DNA of 41,753 nt, taken from NCBI GenBank assembly GCA_964459325.1, contig CAYWKU010000031.1, positions 1 to 41,753 of the forward strand, written 5' to 3'. Below, one piece after another: positions 24,493 to 32,048 of the stretch (position 1 is its first letter; each line of letters opens with the position of its first letter). The position numbers were made by a program, and so were the translations under genes. The stretch comes from CAYWKU01 sp964459325 (GTDB lineage: Bacteria > RBG-13-61-14 > CAYWKU01). The notes below the pieces were generated by a model. The model was not told the DNA's origin, did no database searches, and was given only the letters and a program-made list of their open reading frames with translations.

Positions 24493-26706
24493 ATGCCCGG
24501 AACCTTCAGAAAACAATACGTCCGTTTCATAAGACGGGAATTGATTTTTACTCTGCCGGTAGTAATTCTTGTCGTTCTTTATGGCCTGCAATTGATGTCA
24601 CTGAACGCCTATCAGGTCAAGGTTCTTGTTATCACGGTGGCTGTCATTACACCCGTCTTTTTGCTGATAGGGGATGGGATTTTGCGGGTAATTTTATCCC
24701 CGGCAAAAAAGGTTCTGAACGTAATCGATAAAGGCGGCGAGCCGGCTTCTTCCGAGCTGGAAAGGGCCGAAAAGCGGCTGTTGTTGTTCCATTACGTATC
24801 TTTTTTCAACTCCATATGGATGTTCGGACTGGGAGGCGCAATTGTAGGGCTTACAATGGTAAAAGTGGCCGATTCCTCCGTTTTTATCGCTTATTACTTC
24901 CTGGTGATAGCTCTTACCGGCGGCGTGGTTGAAGGTATGGGACTTTTTTACCTGGGCCGGGCTCCGCTGTGGGAAATGAGAAGAGCCATCATGGCCCGGT
25001 TGGATATGGAAAAGGAAAAACCACCCGTTTTTGTTTCCATTTCAGTAAAGTTGGCCGTTTCCTTTGTCCTGGTGATATTACTGGTCATGGTGTTTTCAAG
25101 TTTGTTGACCTACAAGAATTTCACGGACGTACTGAAGCTACAGAATCGTAAACTTCAGGAAAAAGAGCTGCTTACCATGGGAGCGGTTTTGGAAGGCGCC
25201 GCAAAGGGAAAAACCGACTTGAAAAATTTGCTGGAAACGGCCAGTTCACCGGATAAAACTTTCTGCATGCTGGATAAAAATTTCAACATTCAATACTGTC
25301 CCGGCGAACATCCGCCTCCCGCGGTGCTCGAAAAGCTGGCCGAAAAATCAGCCGGAAAGATGGTTAAAGACCCGGAGACCGGCTGGAGCTGGGGATGGAC
25401 ATACTCTGCTAACAGAATGGACAGAATGGTCAGCGGCTGGGCCGCTCCCGGCACGGCGGTTATAAGGGAGCAGATGAAAGGCGGGTACATCAAGGTGTTT
25501 TTAATCGCGCTCGCAGGCGGAATAATCCTCGGAGTGTTCGTGTCCACCGACATTTCCGGCTCATTGAAAGAACTTAGCGCGGCGAGCGTGAAAATATCCC
25601 AGGGAGCCACCGAAGCGGAAGTGGTGGCGGGCAGCGAGGACGAAACCGGTATAGTGGCCCGCGCATTCAACCGCATGACCACCAGCCTTCTGGCAAAGCT
25701 GCGCGGGGAGTTGGACAAAAGCAAGAGTATGGTGGAAAGCATCACCGGCGCGGTGCAAACGCTGGCCCCCATGTCGAAGCAACTGGTCTCCATAGCCAGC
25801 CAGCAGGCGTCCGGGAGCGTGGAGCAGGCCAGCGCCGCCGAGGAGGCCGCCACCACCAGCCAGGAAATAGTCGCCGTCTCCAAGCAGATAGCCGAAAACG
25901 CCAAAAGCGTCTCCGATAACGCCGAATCCACCCTTCAGACAACCCGGGACGGCCAGCAACGCCTGAATATGACCCGCGAGCAGTTCGACGATATAAACAA
26001 GAAGATGGACGATATTGCCAATGTCGTGCTCAAGCTGGGGGAACAGTCCCAGGAAATCGGCGACATCATCAAAATAATCGACGAGATAAGCGAACAGACC
26101 AACCTGTTGGCGCTCAATGCTTCCATCGAAGCCGTCGGCGCCGGTGAGCAGGGCAAACGCTTCGGAGTGGTGGCTCAGGAAATACGAAGGCTGGCAAACA
26201 ATACCGCCGAGTCCACCCGGAAAATTCAGGATATAGTCACCCGGATGCAGAATTCGGTAAGCAGCTCCATCATGCACGCCGAAGATGGTAATAAGTCCGT
26301 CGATTCCGGCAAAAATACGATGGAGGAGATGGCGGGAATGTTCGGAAGCATGGTGGAAGCTATCAACGAGTCCACTCCGCGACTCAAAGAAATTACGATG
26401 ATGACCTCCCAGCAGTCTTCCGCCAGCGAGCAGATGGCGAAAACCGTCGAGGAAGTGCGGGTCACCGCGCATGAAAGTTCCTCCGCCGCATCTCAGTTGC
26501 AGTCTTCAATATCGGAACTGGAGGAGATAGTCACGCAATTGCAAAGCTACGTGGAAGAGGAAAAAGTGCAGGAAATAGAGGAACTTAAACAAGCCGCCGA
26601 GCAACAGAAACAAGAGCGGGAAACCGGAACCGGTGAGAAAGAGGAAATTGCTGACCAAAAGCAGCAGGCAAGCCCGGAAACCGGAAAAGGATACACGGAA
26701 GACTGA
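24493..26706 (+). CDS. Methyl-accepting chemotaxis protein, six-span, paralogue 2
   Basis: 737 residues with the same plan as its neighbour: four N-terminal helices, a fifth, an outer sensor segment, a sixth, HAMP, and a signalling domain with tip DEISEQTNLLALNASIEAVGAGEQGKRFGVVAQEIRRLAN. The outer segment diverges strongly from paralogue 1 but keeps C-x10-C (TFCMLDKNFNIQYC) and DPETGWSWGW. The signalling halves are very similar. A C-terminal Glu/Lys/Gln-rich tail of about 45 residues is unique to this copy; it ends GKGYTED and is not a typical CheR-docking pentapeptide. AAAGGAGAG lies just before the ATG. A terminator follows at 26755. Confidence 0.92.
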   Translation: MPGTFRKQYVRFIRRELIFTLPVVILVVLYGLQLMSLNAYQVKVLVITVAVITPVFLLIGDGILRVILSPAKKVLNVIDKGGEPASSELERAEKRLLLFHYVSFFNSIWMFGLGGAIVGLTMVKVADSSVFIAYYFLVIALTGGVVEGMGLFYLGRAPLWEMRRAIMARLDMEKEKPPVFVSISVKLAVSFVLVILLVMVFSSLLTYKNFTDVLKLQNRKLQEKELLTMGAVLEGAAKGKTDLKNLLETASSPDKTFCMLDKNFNIQYCPGEHPPPAVLEKLAEKSAGKMVKDPETGWSWGWTYSANRMDRMVSGWAAPGTAVIREQMKGGYIKVFLIALAGGIILGVFVSTDISGSLKELSAASVKISQGATEAEVVAGSEDETGIVARAFNRMTTSLLAKLRGELDKSKSMVESITGAVQTLAPMSKQLVSIASQQASGSVEQASAAEEAATTSQEIVAVSKQIAENAKSVSDNAESTLQTTRDGQQRLNMTREQFDDINKKMDDIANVVLKLGEQSQEIGDIIKIIDEISEQTNLLALNASIEAVGAGEQGKRFGVVAQEIRRLANNTAESTRKIQDIVTRMQNSVSSSIMHAEDGNKSVDSGKNTMEEMAGMFGSMVEAINESTPRLKEITMMTSQQSSASEQMAKTVEEVRVTAHESSSAASQLQSSISELEEIVTQLQSYVEEEKVQEIEELKQAAEQQKQERETGTGEKEEIADQKQQASPETGKGYTED

Positions 26707-26754
26707 ACGCGGGAATATTACTGATATACCCCGATAGGGACCCGAAACAAAAAA

Positions 26755-26788
26755 TTGCGTCCTTTTTTACCGAAGGGCGCATTTTTTT
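26755..26788 (+). terminator. Rho-independent terminator after the chemoreceptor
   Basis: Stem TGCGTCC / GGGCGCA (7 pairs, one G-T) around a 12-nt loop, followed by seven T at 26782-26788. It ends the chemoreceptor transcript. Confidence 0.75.
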
Positions 26789-26860
26789 GTCCGCATCTGT
26801 CATAACTGTCCCATATTCTGTGATTAAAATTTAAGCATCGCCCAACCCGGTGATTTTCTT

Positions 26861-26882
26861 GTGACTCACCGGTGACTCACCG
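26861..26882 (+). promoter_or_regulatory. Tandem 11-bp direct repeat, possible regulator site
   Basis: GTGACTCACCG occurs twice in direct tandem (26861-26871 and 26872-26882) and creates the palindrome CACCGGTG at the junction. A partial third copy (CCGGTGA) lies near 26847. The pair ends 15 nt before the -35 box of the promoter at 26898, a usual position for an activator site. Confidence 0.4.
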
Positions 26883-26897
26883 GGGAGGTATAAAGTA

Positions 26898-26926
26898 TTT
26901 CCAACGGCCCCCTTTTACCTCATAAT
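26898..26926 (+). promoter_or_regulatory. Promoter of the small hypothetical gene
   Basis: TTTCCA (26898-26903), a 17-nt spacer and CATAAT (26921-26926). The -10 box covers the ATG at 26925, which argues that translation starts at ATG 26973 instead. Confidence 0.45.
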
Positions 26927-26972
26927 GTTTCGGAGAAACGACAAATTTCGTGCGATTAAGGGGGCTTATGAG

Positions 26973-27362
26973 ATGAGCGGCAGCGAGGAAGAGCTTTTTT
27001 CAATCAAATCCATGATTGTTGAGAAAGATATGAAAACGCCGGGAAGATACTGGATATGGCTGAAGATTCACTCCCGGATAAAAACCGTGACCCGCATAGA
27101 CGCCAGCCTGATTGAAGATTCTTTGAATAACCGCAAAGGAAAGGCCGCAAAGGGAAAAACATCGATATTCATGGGCCATCACGGCATCAAGGTCGGGAAT
27201 AACGACCTGCCGCCGCTACCGCTGGATTTTCACAAGGACGCTCTCGGGCGCAACCTGGTGGTAAACTTCGAGGTTCGCTCCGTTCGTCATCCACATGCGT
27301 TCTATAAAACTTTCGCCATCGTGGGGCCGGGGGTGGATGTAAGAGGGCAACTGGAAAAATAG
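26973..27362 (+). CDS. Hypothetical soluble protein
   Basis: 129 residues from ATG 26973, chosen because AAGGGGG at 26958-26964 is 8 nt upstream and the promoter's -10 box overlaps the earlier ATG 26925. The protein is soluble and has no signal peptide. It mixes predicted strands (GRYWIWLKIHSRIKTVTRIDASLIEDSL; LVVNFEVRSVRHPHAFYKTFAIVGPG) with a basic loop (NNRKGKAAKGKTSIFMGHHGIKVG). I recognise no family. Two hairpins lie after the stop. It stands alone between the chemoreceptor and the convergent nfnAB operon. Confidence 0.6.
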   Translation: MSGSEEELFSIKSMIVEKDMKTPGRYWIWLKIHSRIKTVTRIDASLIEDSLNNRKGKAAKGKTSIFMGHHGIKVGNNDLPPLPLDFHKDALGRNLVVNFEVRSVRHPHAFYKTFAIVGPGVDVRGQLEK

Positions 27363-27389
27363 AAGCGGCGCTCATCCGCATTTCGAGGA

Positions 27390-27420
27390 GCAGGGGCGTA
27401 GCTCCGCGCTGCGCCCCTGC
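27390..27420 (+). terminator. GC-rich hairpin after the hypothetical gene
   Basis: GCAGGGGCG (27390-27398) pairs perfectly with CGCCCCTGC (27412-27420) around a 13-nt loop. No T run follows directly, so it may be an RNA-stabilising or imperfect terminator structure for the plus-strand transcript. Confidence 0.4.
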
Positions 27421-27458
27421 ACGGCACTTTTGGATATTGTGCAGTTTTCGCAAAGAAA

Positions 27459-27492
27459 AACGGGAACACCTCCCGGGGGAGATGTTCCCGTT
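27459..27492 (-). terminator. Terminator of nfnAB
   Basis: AACGGGAACACCTCC and GGAGATGTTCCCGTT form a long stem with one mismatch and a GC loop. Read on the minus strand the stem is followed by a T run (TTTTTCTTT), fitting termination of the nfnAB transcript. On the plus strand only a weak TTATATT follows. Confidence 0.7.
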
Positions 27493-27556
27493 ATATTCGG
27501 GTTAAAATGATAGCCCACACAACTCGTTTGTGTGGGTGCTCGAAGAGCACGGGTTC

Positions 27557-29065
27557 TCAGGCCGACGGCCTGTCGTCTTTTTCTTCCTTGTCCCCTTCTT
27601 CCTTTTCTTCGCTTTCTTCAGGTTCCGGTTCGGGGTCGGGCAGGCCCATGAGCTGGCGGTGTATGCTCGCCGCCGCGTTTTTCCCGGCGCCCATGGCCAG
27701 TATCACTGTGGCGGCGCCGGTTACGATGTCCCCGCCGGCCCATACGTTTTTCTTGGTGGTGCGGCCCCAGTCGTCAACGGCCTTTATGTTGCCGCGCCTG
27801 GTGGTTTCCATGTCCGGGGTGGTGCTAGGGACGATGGGGTTCGGGCCGTTGCCGATGGCCACGATGACCGTGTCGCATTCCAGGAAAAACTCGCTGCCCT
27901 CGATGGGCACGGGCCGTCTCCGGCCACTGTCGTCCGGTTCCCCCAGCTCCATCTGCTGGCATACCATGCCCTTCACCCGGCCCGTCTCGTCACCTTCTAT
28001 CTTGACGGGGTTGGTGAGGTACTTAAACTTGATTCCCTCTTCCTCGGCGTGATGTATTTCGGCCGCCCGGGCGGGCATTTCCTCCCGCGAGCGGCGGTAC
28101 ACTATCCACGACTCCACGGCGCCCAGCCTCAGCGCCGTGCGGGCCGAGTCCATGGCCACGTTGCCGCCGCCGATGGTTACTACCTTGTTGCCTTTGGCTA
28201 TGGGAGTGTCGTACTCGGGGAATGCGTAAGCCTTCATCAGGTTCGAGCGGGTCAGGTACTCGTTGGCGCTGTACACACCGTTGAGCCCTTCGCCTTCGAT
28301 TCCGAGGAACATGGGCAGCCCCGCGCCGGTGCCGATGAAGACGGCGTCGAAGCCCTCGTTTTCGATAAGCTCGTCAATGGTGTCGGACTTGCCCACCACG
28401 AAGTCGGTAACTATTTCCACCCCCAGTTTTTGCAGATAGTCAACTTCTTCCTGAACTATGGCCTTGGGCAGCCGGAACTCGGGAATGCCGTAAACCAGCA
28501 CTCCTCCCGTCTTGTGGAAAGCCTCGAAGATGGTGACTTTGTGGCCCAGCTTTGCCAGGTCGCCCGCGGCAGTCAATCCGGCGGGGCCGGAGCCGACGAT
28601 TGCCACCTTTTTGCCGGTGGGCTCGGGAATTTCCGGTATATAGCATTCCTCGCACTCGTTCCGCTCGTAATCGGCTGCGAAACGCTCGAGGTTGCCGATG
28701 GCCACGCTTTCCCCCTTTTTCCCGGTAATGCACCAGCTTTCGCACTGCGACTCCTGGGGACAGACTCTGCCGCAAATGGCCGGAAGGCTGTTGTCTTCCT
28801 TGATTTTTCGAGCGGCTTCGACGAACTTGCCGTCCCGTATAAGGGCGAGGAATCCGGGTATGTCGACCTCGACCGGGCAACCCTTGATGCACTTGGGCTT
28901 TTTGCACTGAAGGCACCGTGCGGCTTCCTTCTGAGCCAGCTCGGGGGTGTAGCCGTAAGGCACTTCGTCGAAGTTTTTGGCCCGCTCCCCGGGCTTTTGC
29001 TCCGGCATGTGCTGCCGGGGGATTTTTTCCTTTTTCGGCTTTTTTGTTCCTTTATCCTCGCTCAT
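27557..29065 (-). CDS. nfnB: NfnB / GltA-like large subunit of ferredoxin-NADP transhydrogenase
   Basis: 502 residues; the large partner of NfnA in the electron-bifurcating NADH-dependent ferredoxin:NADP oxidoreductase. It was formerly annotated as glutamate synthase small chain. The N-terminal part has RQHMPEQKPGERAKNFDEVPYGYT, then Cys motifs for two [4Fe-4S] clusters (RCLQCKKPKCIKGCPV and ICGRVCPQESQCESWC). FAD-binding VAIVGSGPAGLTAAGDLA and NADP-binding VVTIGGGNVAMDSARTALRLG follow. Start: GGAGG within an upstream GTG frame lies 8 nt before ATG 29065, so translation starts there, 1 nt after the nfnA stop, and not at GTG 29080. Oddities are a Lys-rich head and a ~25-residue acidic tail (PEPEPEESEEKEEGDKEE). 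No glutamate synthase large subunit is present, supporting Nfn. Confidence 0.88.
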   Translation of the reverse strand: MSEDKGTKKPKKEKIPRQHMPEQKPGERAKNFDEVPYGYTPELAQKEAARCLQCKKPKCIKGCPVEVDIPGFLALIRDGKFVEAARKIKEDNSLPAICGRVCPQESQCESWCITGKKGESVAIGNLERFAADYERNECEECYIPEIPEPTGKKVAIVGSGPAGLTAAGDLAKLGHKVTIFEAFHKTGGVLVYGIPEFRLPKAIVQEEVDYLQKLGVEIVTDFVVGKSDTIDELIENEGFDAVFIGTGAGLPMFLGIEGEGLNGVYSANEYLTRSNLMKAYAFPEYDTPIAKGNKVVTIGGGNVAMDSARTALRLGAVESWIVYRRSREEMPARAAEIHHAEEEGIKFKYLTNPVKIEGDETGRVKGMVCQQMELGEPDDSGRRRPVPIEGSEFFLECDTVIVAIGNGPNPIVPSTTPDMETTRRGNIKAVDDWGRTTKKNVWAGGDIVTGAATVILAMGAGKNAAASIHRQLMGLPDPEPEPEESEEKEEGDKEEKDDRPSA

Positions 29066-29066
29066 C

Positions 29067-29918
29067 TCAACTTCCTCCACAGGAGCATTGGCGATTCTTT
29101 TCGTATTCTTCTCTGGCGACCGCTTCCTGCTCCCGGTAAAACGCCAGCCGCTTGGCGAGCTGGTCGAAATCCACCTGGTGCCCGTCGAACTCGGGACCGT
29201 TGACGCAGGTGAACTTCTGCTCGCCGCCCACCGTCACCCTGCAGCCGCCGCACATCCCGGTGCCGTCCACCATGATGCTGTTCAGGCTGACTATGGTGGG
29301 TATTTCGTACTCCCTGGTGAGCTTGGAGACGAACTTCATCATGGGAAGCGGCCCGATGGCGAAAACGATGGCGGGTTTGTCCTCGCTCTCTATGATATCT
29401 TTCAGCACGTCTGTGACCAGTCCGTGCCTGCCGTAGCTGCCGTCGTCCGTGCAAACCAGCTGCTTATCCGCTACGGCGCCCATTTCGTCCTCCAATATCA
29501 GCAGTTCCCTTGTGCGGGCGCCGAGTATGTTTATCAGGCGGTTTCCGGCTTCCCTGATGGCCTTTGCAATGGGGTACATGGGTGCGATTCCGATGCCGCC
29601 GCCCACGCAGGCCACGTTCCCCCACTTTTCGATGTGGGTGGGGGTGCCGAGGGGGCCGCAGACATCGTGAAGCTCATCGCCCACGTTCTGGTCGGCCAGT
29701 AGCATCGTGGTTTTGCCAACTACTTGGAATATAAGGGTAATCAGGCCCTGGTCGAGGTCGGTATCGGCGATTGTCAGCGGTATGCGCTCGCCGGTTTCGT
29801 TCACCCGTAGAATGACGAACTGCCCCGGATTGTGTTTTTGGGCCACCTTCGGAGCTTGAACTTTGATGCGATACACATCATTGCTCAAGGCTTCCTTGTG
29901 CGTGATTTTATAGCTCAT
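29067..29918 (-). CDS. nfnA: NfnA / SudB-like FAD and [2Fe-2S] subunit
   Basis: 283 residues of the ferredoxin-NADP reductase/PyrK type. The FAD-binding barrel has NPGQFVILRV and ERIPLTIADTD. The NAD-binding part has GNVACVGGGIGIAPMYPIAKAI and IGPLPMMKFVS. The C-terminal [2Fe-2S] site is DGTGMCGGCRVTVGGEQKFTC with C223, C226, C238. D218 sits where NfnA proteins use Asp as the fourth ligand, as I recall from the Thermotoga structure. Together with NfnB it couples NADH and reduced ferredoxin to NADP reduction; this marks an anaerobic metabolism. It is first in the operon, with GGAGG about 9 nt upstream of ATG 29918. Confidence 0.9.
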   Translation of the reverse strand: MSYKITHKEALSNDVYRIKVQAPKVAQKHNPGQFVILRVNETGERIPLTIADTDLDQGLITLIFQVVGKTTMLLADQNVGDELHDVCGPLGTPTHIEKWGNVACVGGGIGIAPMYPIAKAIREAGNRLINILGARTRELLILEDEMGAVADKQLVCTDDGSYGRHGLVTDVLKDIIESEDKPAIVFAIGPLPMMKFVSKLTREYEIPTIVSLNSIMVDGTGMCGGCRVTVGGEQKFTCVNGPEFDGHQVDFDQLAKRLAFYREQEAVAREEYEKNRQCSCGGS

Positions 29919-30376
29919 CTTGCCATTCCTCCGTTATATTTAGATGCGCAAATATGTGCCCGGGGTTCTAAAAAGGCCAGATAAATCAAGCTCTTATGAG
30001 CCTTTTGGTGTGCGGTTCGAGTGGTAAGGCGTCGCTTGAGTTTTATAAAGCCCGCTCGGCAAATAATCGGGATAATGGGTATTATCAAGGCCTTTTTCGC
30101 CCCGAATTTATATCGGGCGCCAAAGAGAATGAAATAGATTAAAAGTTTTCCCGGCAAAAATCAATGGCGGCTGTTCCTTTTTTTACCTTTGGTTGCATTT
30201 TTTTGAAACCGAGGTAACATAAAAAAGGTAGTTAGGCGCTTGCCTAAGAGGAGAAAGAAGAAAAAGGTTAATTAGGTAGAAATAGAACAAATCAATGCCA
30301 TACCCCCGGTTGAAAAGACCGAGTCTTAGCCTATACTAACATATTCTTGATAATTTCCTTAAGGAAAAATTACCTA
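29919..30376. other. Divergent spacer upstream of nfnA
   Basis: No coding region or known riboswitch is apparent. On the minus strand TTGATT-N17-TAATCT (near 30130-30162) is a possible nfnA promoter with a leader of over 200 nt; TTGATA-N17-TATTTG nearer the gene is weaker. On the plus side a small palindrome TTAGGCGCTTGCCTAA lies near 30232-30247, before an AT-rich, A-rich stretch that leads to the strong promoter at 30377. Confidence 0.4.
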
Positions 30377-30404
30377 TTGACAACTCTTCCAGCTTGTGTA
30401 CCAT
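30377..30404 (+). promoter_or_regulatory. Strong promoter of the zinc-ribbon gene
   Basis: A consensus -35 TTGACA (30377-30382) is followed after 16 nt by TACCAT (30399-30404), or after 19 nt by CATATA (30402-30407). One arm of a 9-bp inverted repeat (30386-30394) lies inside the spacer. Confidence 0.5.
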
Positions 30405-30433
30405 ATACCACGTGTTGAGTACTGAGCTGGAAG
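30386..30433 (+). promoter_or_regulatory. Inverted repeat over the promoter: operator or attenuator
   Basis: CTTCCAGCT (30386-30394) and AGCTGGAAG (30425-30433) are perfect inverted arms, 30 nt apart. The left arm lies between the -35 and -10 boxes and the right arm lies downstream of the expected start of transcription. This spacing suits a looping repressor more than an RNA hairpin. Confidence 0.4.
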
Positions 30434-30450
30434 GCCTACAATATGTAGGC
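30434..30450 (+). promoter_or_regulatory. Leader hairpin
   Basis: GCCTACA / TGTAGGC form a 7-bp perfect stem with a 3-nt loop immediately behind the inverted repeat, 33 nt before the start codon of the zinc-ribbon gene. It has no T run, so it is not a terminator. Confidence 0.4.
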
Positions 30451-30483
30451 AAGAAACGCTTAAATCAGAGAGGTAAAAAACTT

Positions 30484-30630
30484 ATGGTCGTATGGAGAAA
30501 ATGCCCAATCTGCGGTGAGTACTATTCGGGAACACCCAACGGCGGCCGCTGCAAATGCGGCTATGAATTTCCGGCAGGATTGAGGCTTACAAGGTTGGAC
30601 CTCCCTAAACAGGTAATATCCAGCGACTGA
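30484..30630 (+). CDS. Small zinc-ribbon protein
   Basis: 48 residues from ATG 30484, with AGAGAGG 10 nt upstream. Four Cys form one ribbon-like site: KCPICGEYYSG, then RCKCGYEF. The rest is a short basic and hydrophobic tail. A longer frame from ATG 30394 exists, but that codon overlaps the promoter spacer and has no ribosome site. Proteins of this size with a single ribbon are often regulators or small subunits; nothing more specific can be said. It has its own strong promoter with an inverted repeat and stands between two minus-strand transcripts. Confidence 0.55.
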   Translation: MVVWRKCPICGEYYSGTPNGGRCKCGYEFPAGLRLTRLDLPKQVISSD

Positions 30631-30673
30631 CTCAAACTGTTAGCGAAATACGGGGTGTACCCAGCGCCCCGGT

Positions 30674-32020
30674 TCAGTTCATTCCTTTAGCGCCGAAAAA
30701 GTTGGCATCGTCGGTGTTCGCTCCGTTAAAATCGGCGCCTGCCAGAAAAGCTCCGTAGAAGTTCGCTCCGCTTAAATCGGCTTCGACCAGCGAAGCGTCG
30801 GAAAGCTCGGCGCGGGTCAAGTTGCCGTCGCGCAAACAAGCCCGCTCCAGATTGGTGTTTTCCATGCCCGCCATCGCCATGTTGCAACCGGCCAGATTCG
30901 CGCGGCTCAAGTCCGCCCCGGCAAGGGTTTCATTGGCCAGGTCCGTGCCGTGCAGGTCGGGTATAAGTTCCGGGTGCTTTAGTCGGAAATGGTTGAATAT
31001 GTCGGGGCCTCTCTTTATAAGCTCCCACCAGTCCTGAGGCGATTTTGGCGTCCAGCCGTCGACCGGATGCCGGCCTTCTATATCGGCCCATCTGCCCTTC
31101 GGGCGTTGTTTTGCCGTCATGCTCACTTCACCCGGCACGATATTGCTGTCTTCCAGCAGCGCATCCTGAATGTTCCATGCGTATATGTCGGCATGGTAGA
31201 GGTTCGCATCGGAGAAGTCCGCTCCCATCGCTTCGGCCTCTTCCATGACTGCGCCGAAAAAATCGGCGCCGTTGAAGTCGGTTCCCCTCATGGTAGTGCC
31301 GCCAAACCGCGCGCCGTACAGGCTCACGCGGGGCAACTCGGCCATGTCCAGGTTGGCGTTGGTGAAATCCGCCCACGACAAATCCGCCCCGTCCATCGCC
31401 ACAGCGGGCATTTCGGCGTTCCGGAAGTTTACCCCGGCAAGCTCCGCGCCTTTGAACACCGCCCAGTTAAGCTGAGCGCCCTTCAGGTTGGCTCTGTAAA
31501 GGCAGGCGTGAGTAAAGTCGGCCCGGCGTGCGTCGCATCGGGTAAGGTCGACATTTTCCATGTGCGCGAGCAGGAGTATGGCCGCTTCCACGCTGCAGCC
31601 GTGGGCTGTCTCGGAGCCGGCCAGCAGCGCGCCTTTCATCCCCGCTCCGGTCATGTCGGCGCCTTTGAAATGAGCGCCCGAGAGCTTTGCGTGATTAAAC
31701 CCCGCCTCTCGCAAGTCGGCCCCCTCGAAATCCGCGCTGATGAGTTCCGCTTTGTCGAATTTTGCGCCCTTGCATCCGGAGCGCTGGAGATAAGTGTCGC
31801 TCATCCGGGCGCCGGTAAAGTCGCAACCTTCAATGTCGGTGTCCTCGAAGTGGGCATCCTCCAGGTTGGCCCCGGCGAAGCTCATACCCCGCAGGTCAAG
31901 ACCGTCAAAACGGGGCGCGTCATAGGGTTTCTCCTCGCGGAAAGAGTCCCATGCTTTCTTGCCTTTCCGGTAAAGCTCCAGCCATTCGGACGGACTTTGA
32001 GGCGCGGCTATTTCGCTCAT
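30674..32020 (-). CDS. Pentapeptide-repeat protein with two repeat blocks
   Basis: 448 residues, no signal peptide. It has long runs of A(D/N)LXX pentapeptides (ADLREAGFNHAKLSGAHFKG, ADLSRANLAGCNM, ADLSGANFYGAFLAGADFNG), which fold as a right-handed quadrilateral beta-helix. Two blocks (~40-280 and ~350-448) are each preceded by a similar helical cap: SPSEWLELYRKGKKAWDSF at the N-terminus and SPQDWWELIKRGPDIFNHF near 335. This suggests an internal duplication followed by loss of repeats in block two. Function is unknown; some relatives mimic DNA and protect gyrase, while others are structural. AAAGG lies about 8 nt before the start. The peptidase gene lies upstream on the same strand, across the tandem hairpin array. 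Confidence 0.88.
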   Translation of the reverse strand: MSEIAAPQSPSEWLELYRKGKKAWDSFREEKPYDAPRFDGLDLRGMSFAGANLEDAHFEDTDIEGCDFTGARMSDTYLQRSGCKGAKFDKAELISADFEGADLREAGFNHAKLSGAHFKGADMTGAGMKGALLAGSETAHGCSVEAAILLLAHMENVDLTRCDARRADFTHACLYRANLKGAQLNWAVFKGAELAGVNFRNAEMPAVAMDGADLSWADFTNANLDMAELPRVSLYGARFGGTTMRGTDFNGADFFGAVMEEAEAMGADFSDANLYHADIYAWNIQDALLEDSNIVPGEVSMTAKQRPKGRWADIEGRHPVDGWTPKSPQDWWELIKRGPDIFNHFRLKHPELIPDLHGTDLANETLAGADLSRANLAGCNMAMAGMENTNLERACLRDGNLTRAELSDASLVEADLSGANFYGAFLAGADFNGANTDDANFFGAKGMN

Positions 32021-32048
32021 AACTTAACCTTTTCGTATTGCAGTTAAA

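Noticed and set aside
29066..29080. GTG 29080 as the nfnB start
   Set aside because: The GGAGG that would serve ATG 29065 lies inside this extension. ATG 29065 has ideal spacing and lies 1 nt after the nfnA stop.
27530..29203. Long open frame of 557 codons opposite nfnB
   Set aside because: It is a mirror of the nfnB reading frame in GC-rich codons. nfnB has all expected motifs, a ribosome site and a terminator, while the mirror product resembles nothing.
27557..29918. Glutamate synthase small subunit or sulfide dehydrogenase
   Set aside because: No glutamate synthase large subunit is nearby, and the pair of a PyrK-like [2Fe-2S] protein with Asp/Cys3 and a GltA-like protein is the NfnAB signature. 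Sulfide dehydrogenase is a side activity of the same family, so Nfn is the better name.
30989..32047. 352-codon open frame opposite the pentapeptide gene
   Set aside because: It is produced by the repetitive GC-biased codons of the pentapeptide repeats on the other strand and has no ribosome site or family match.
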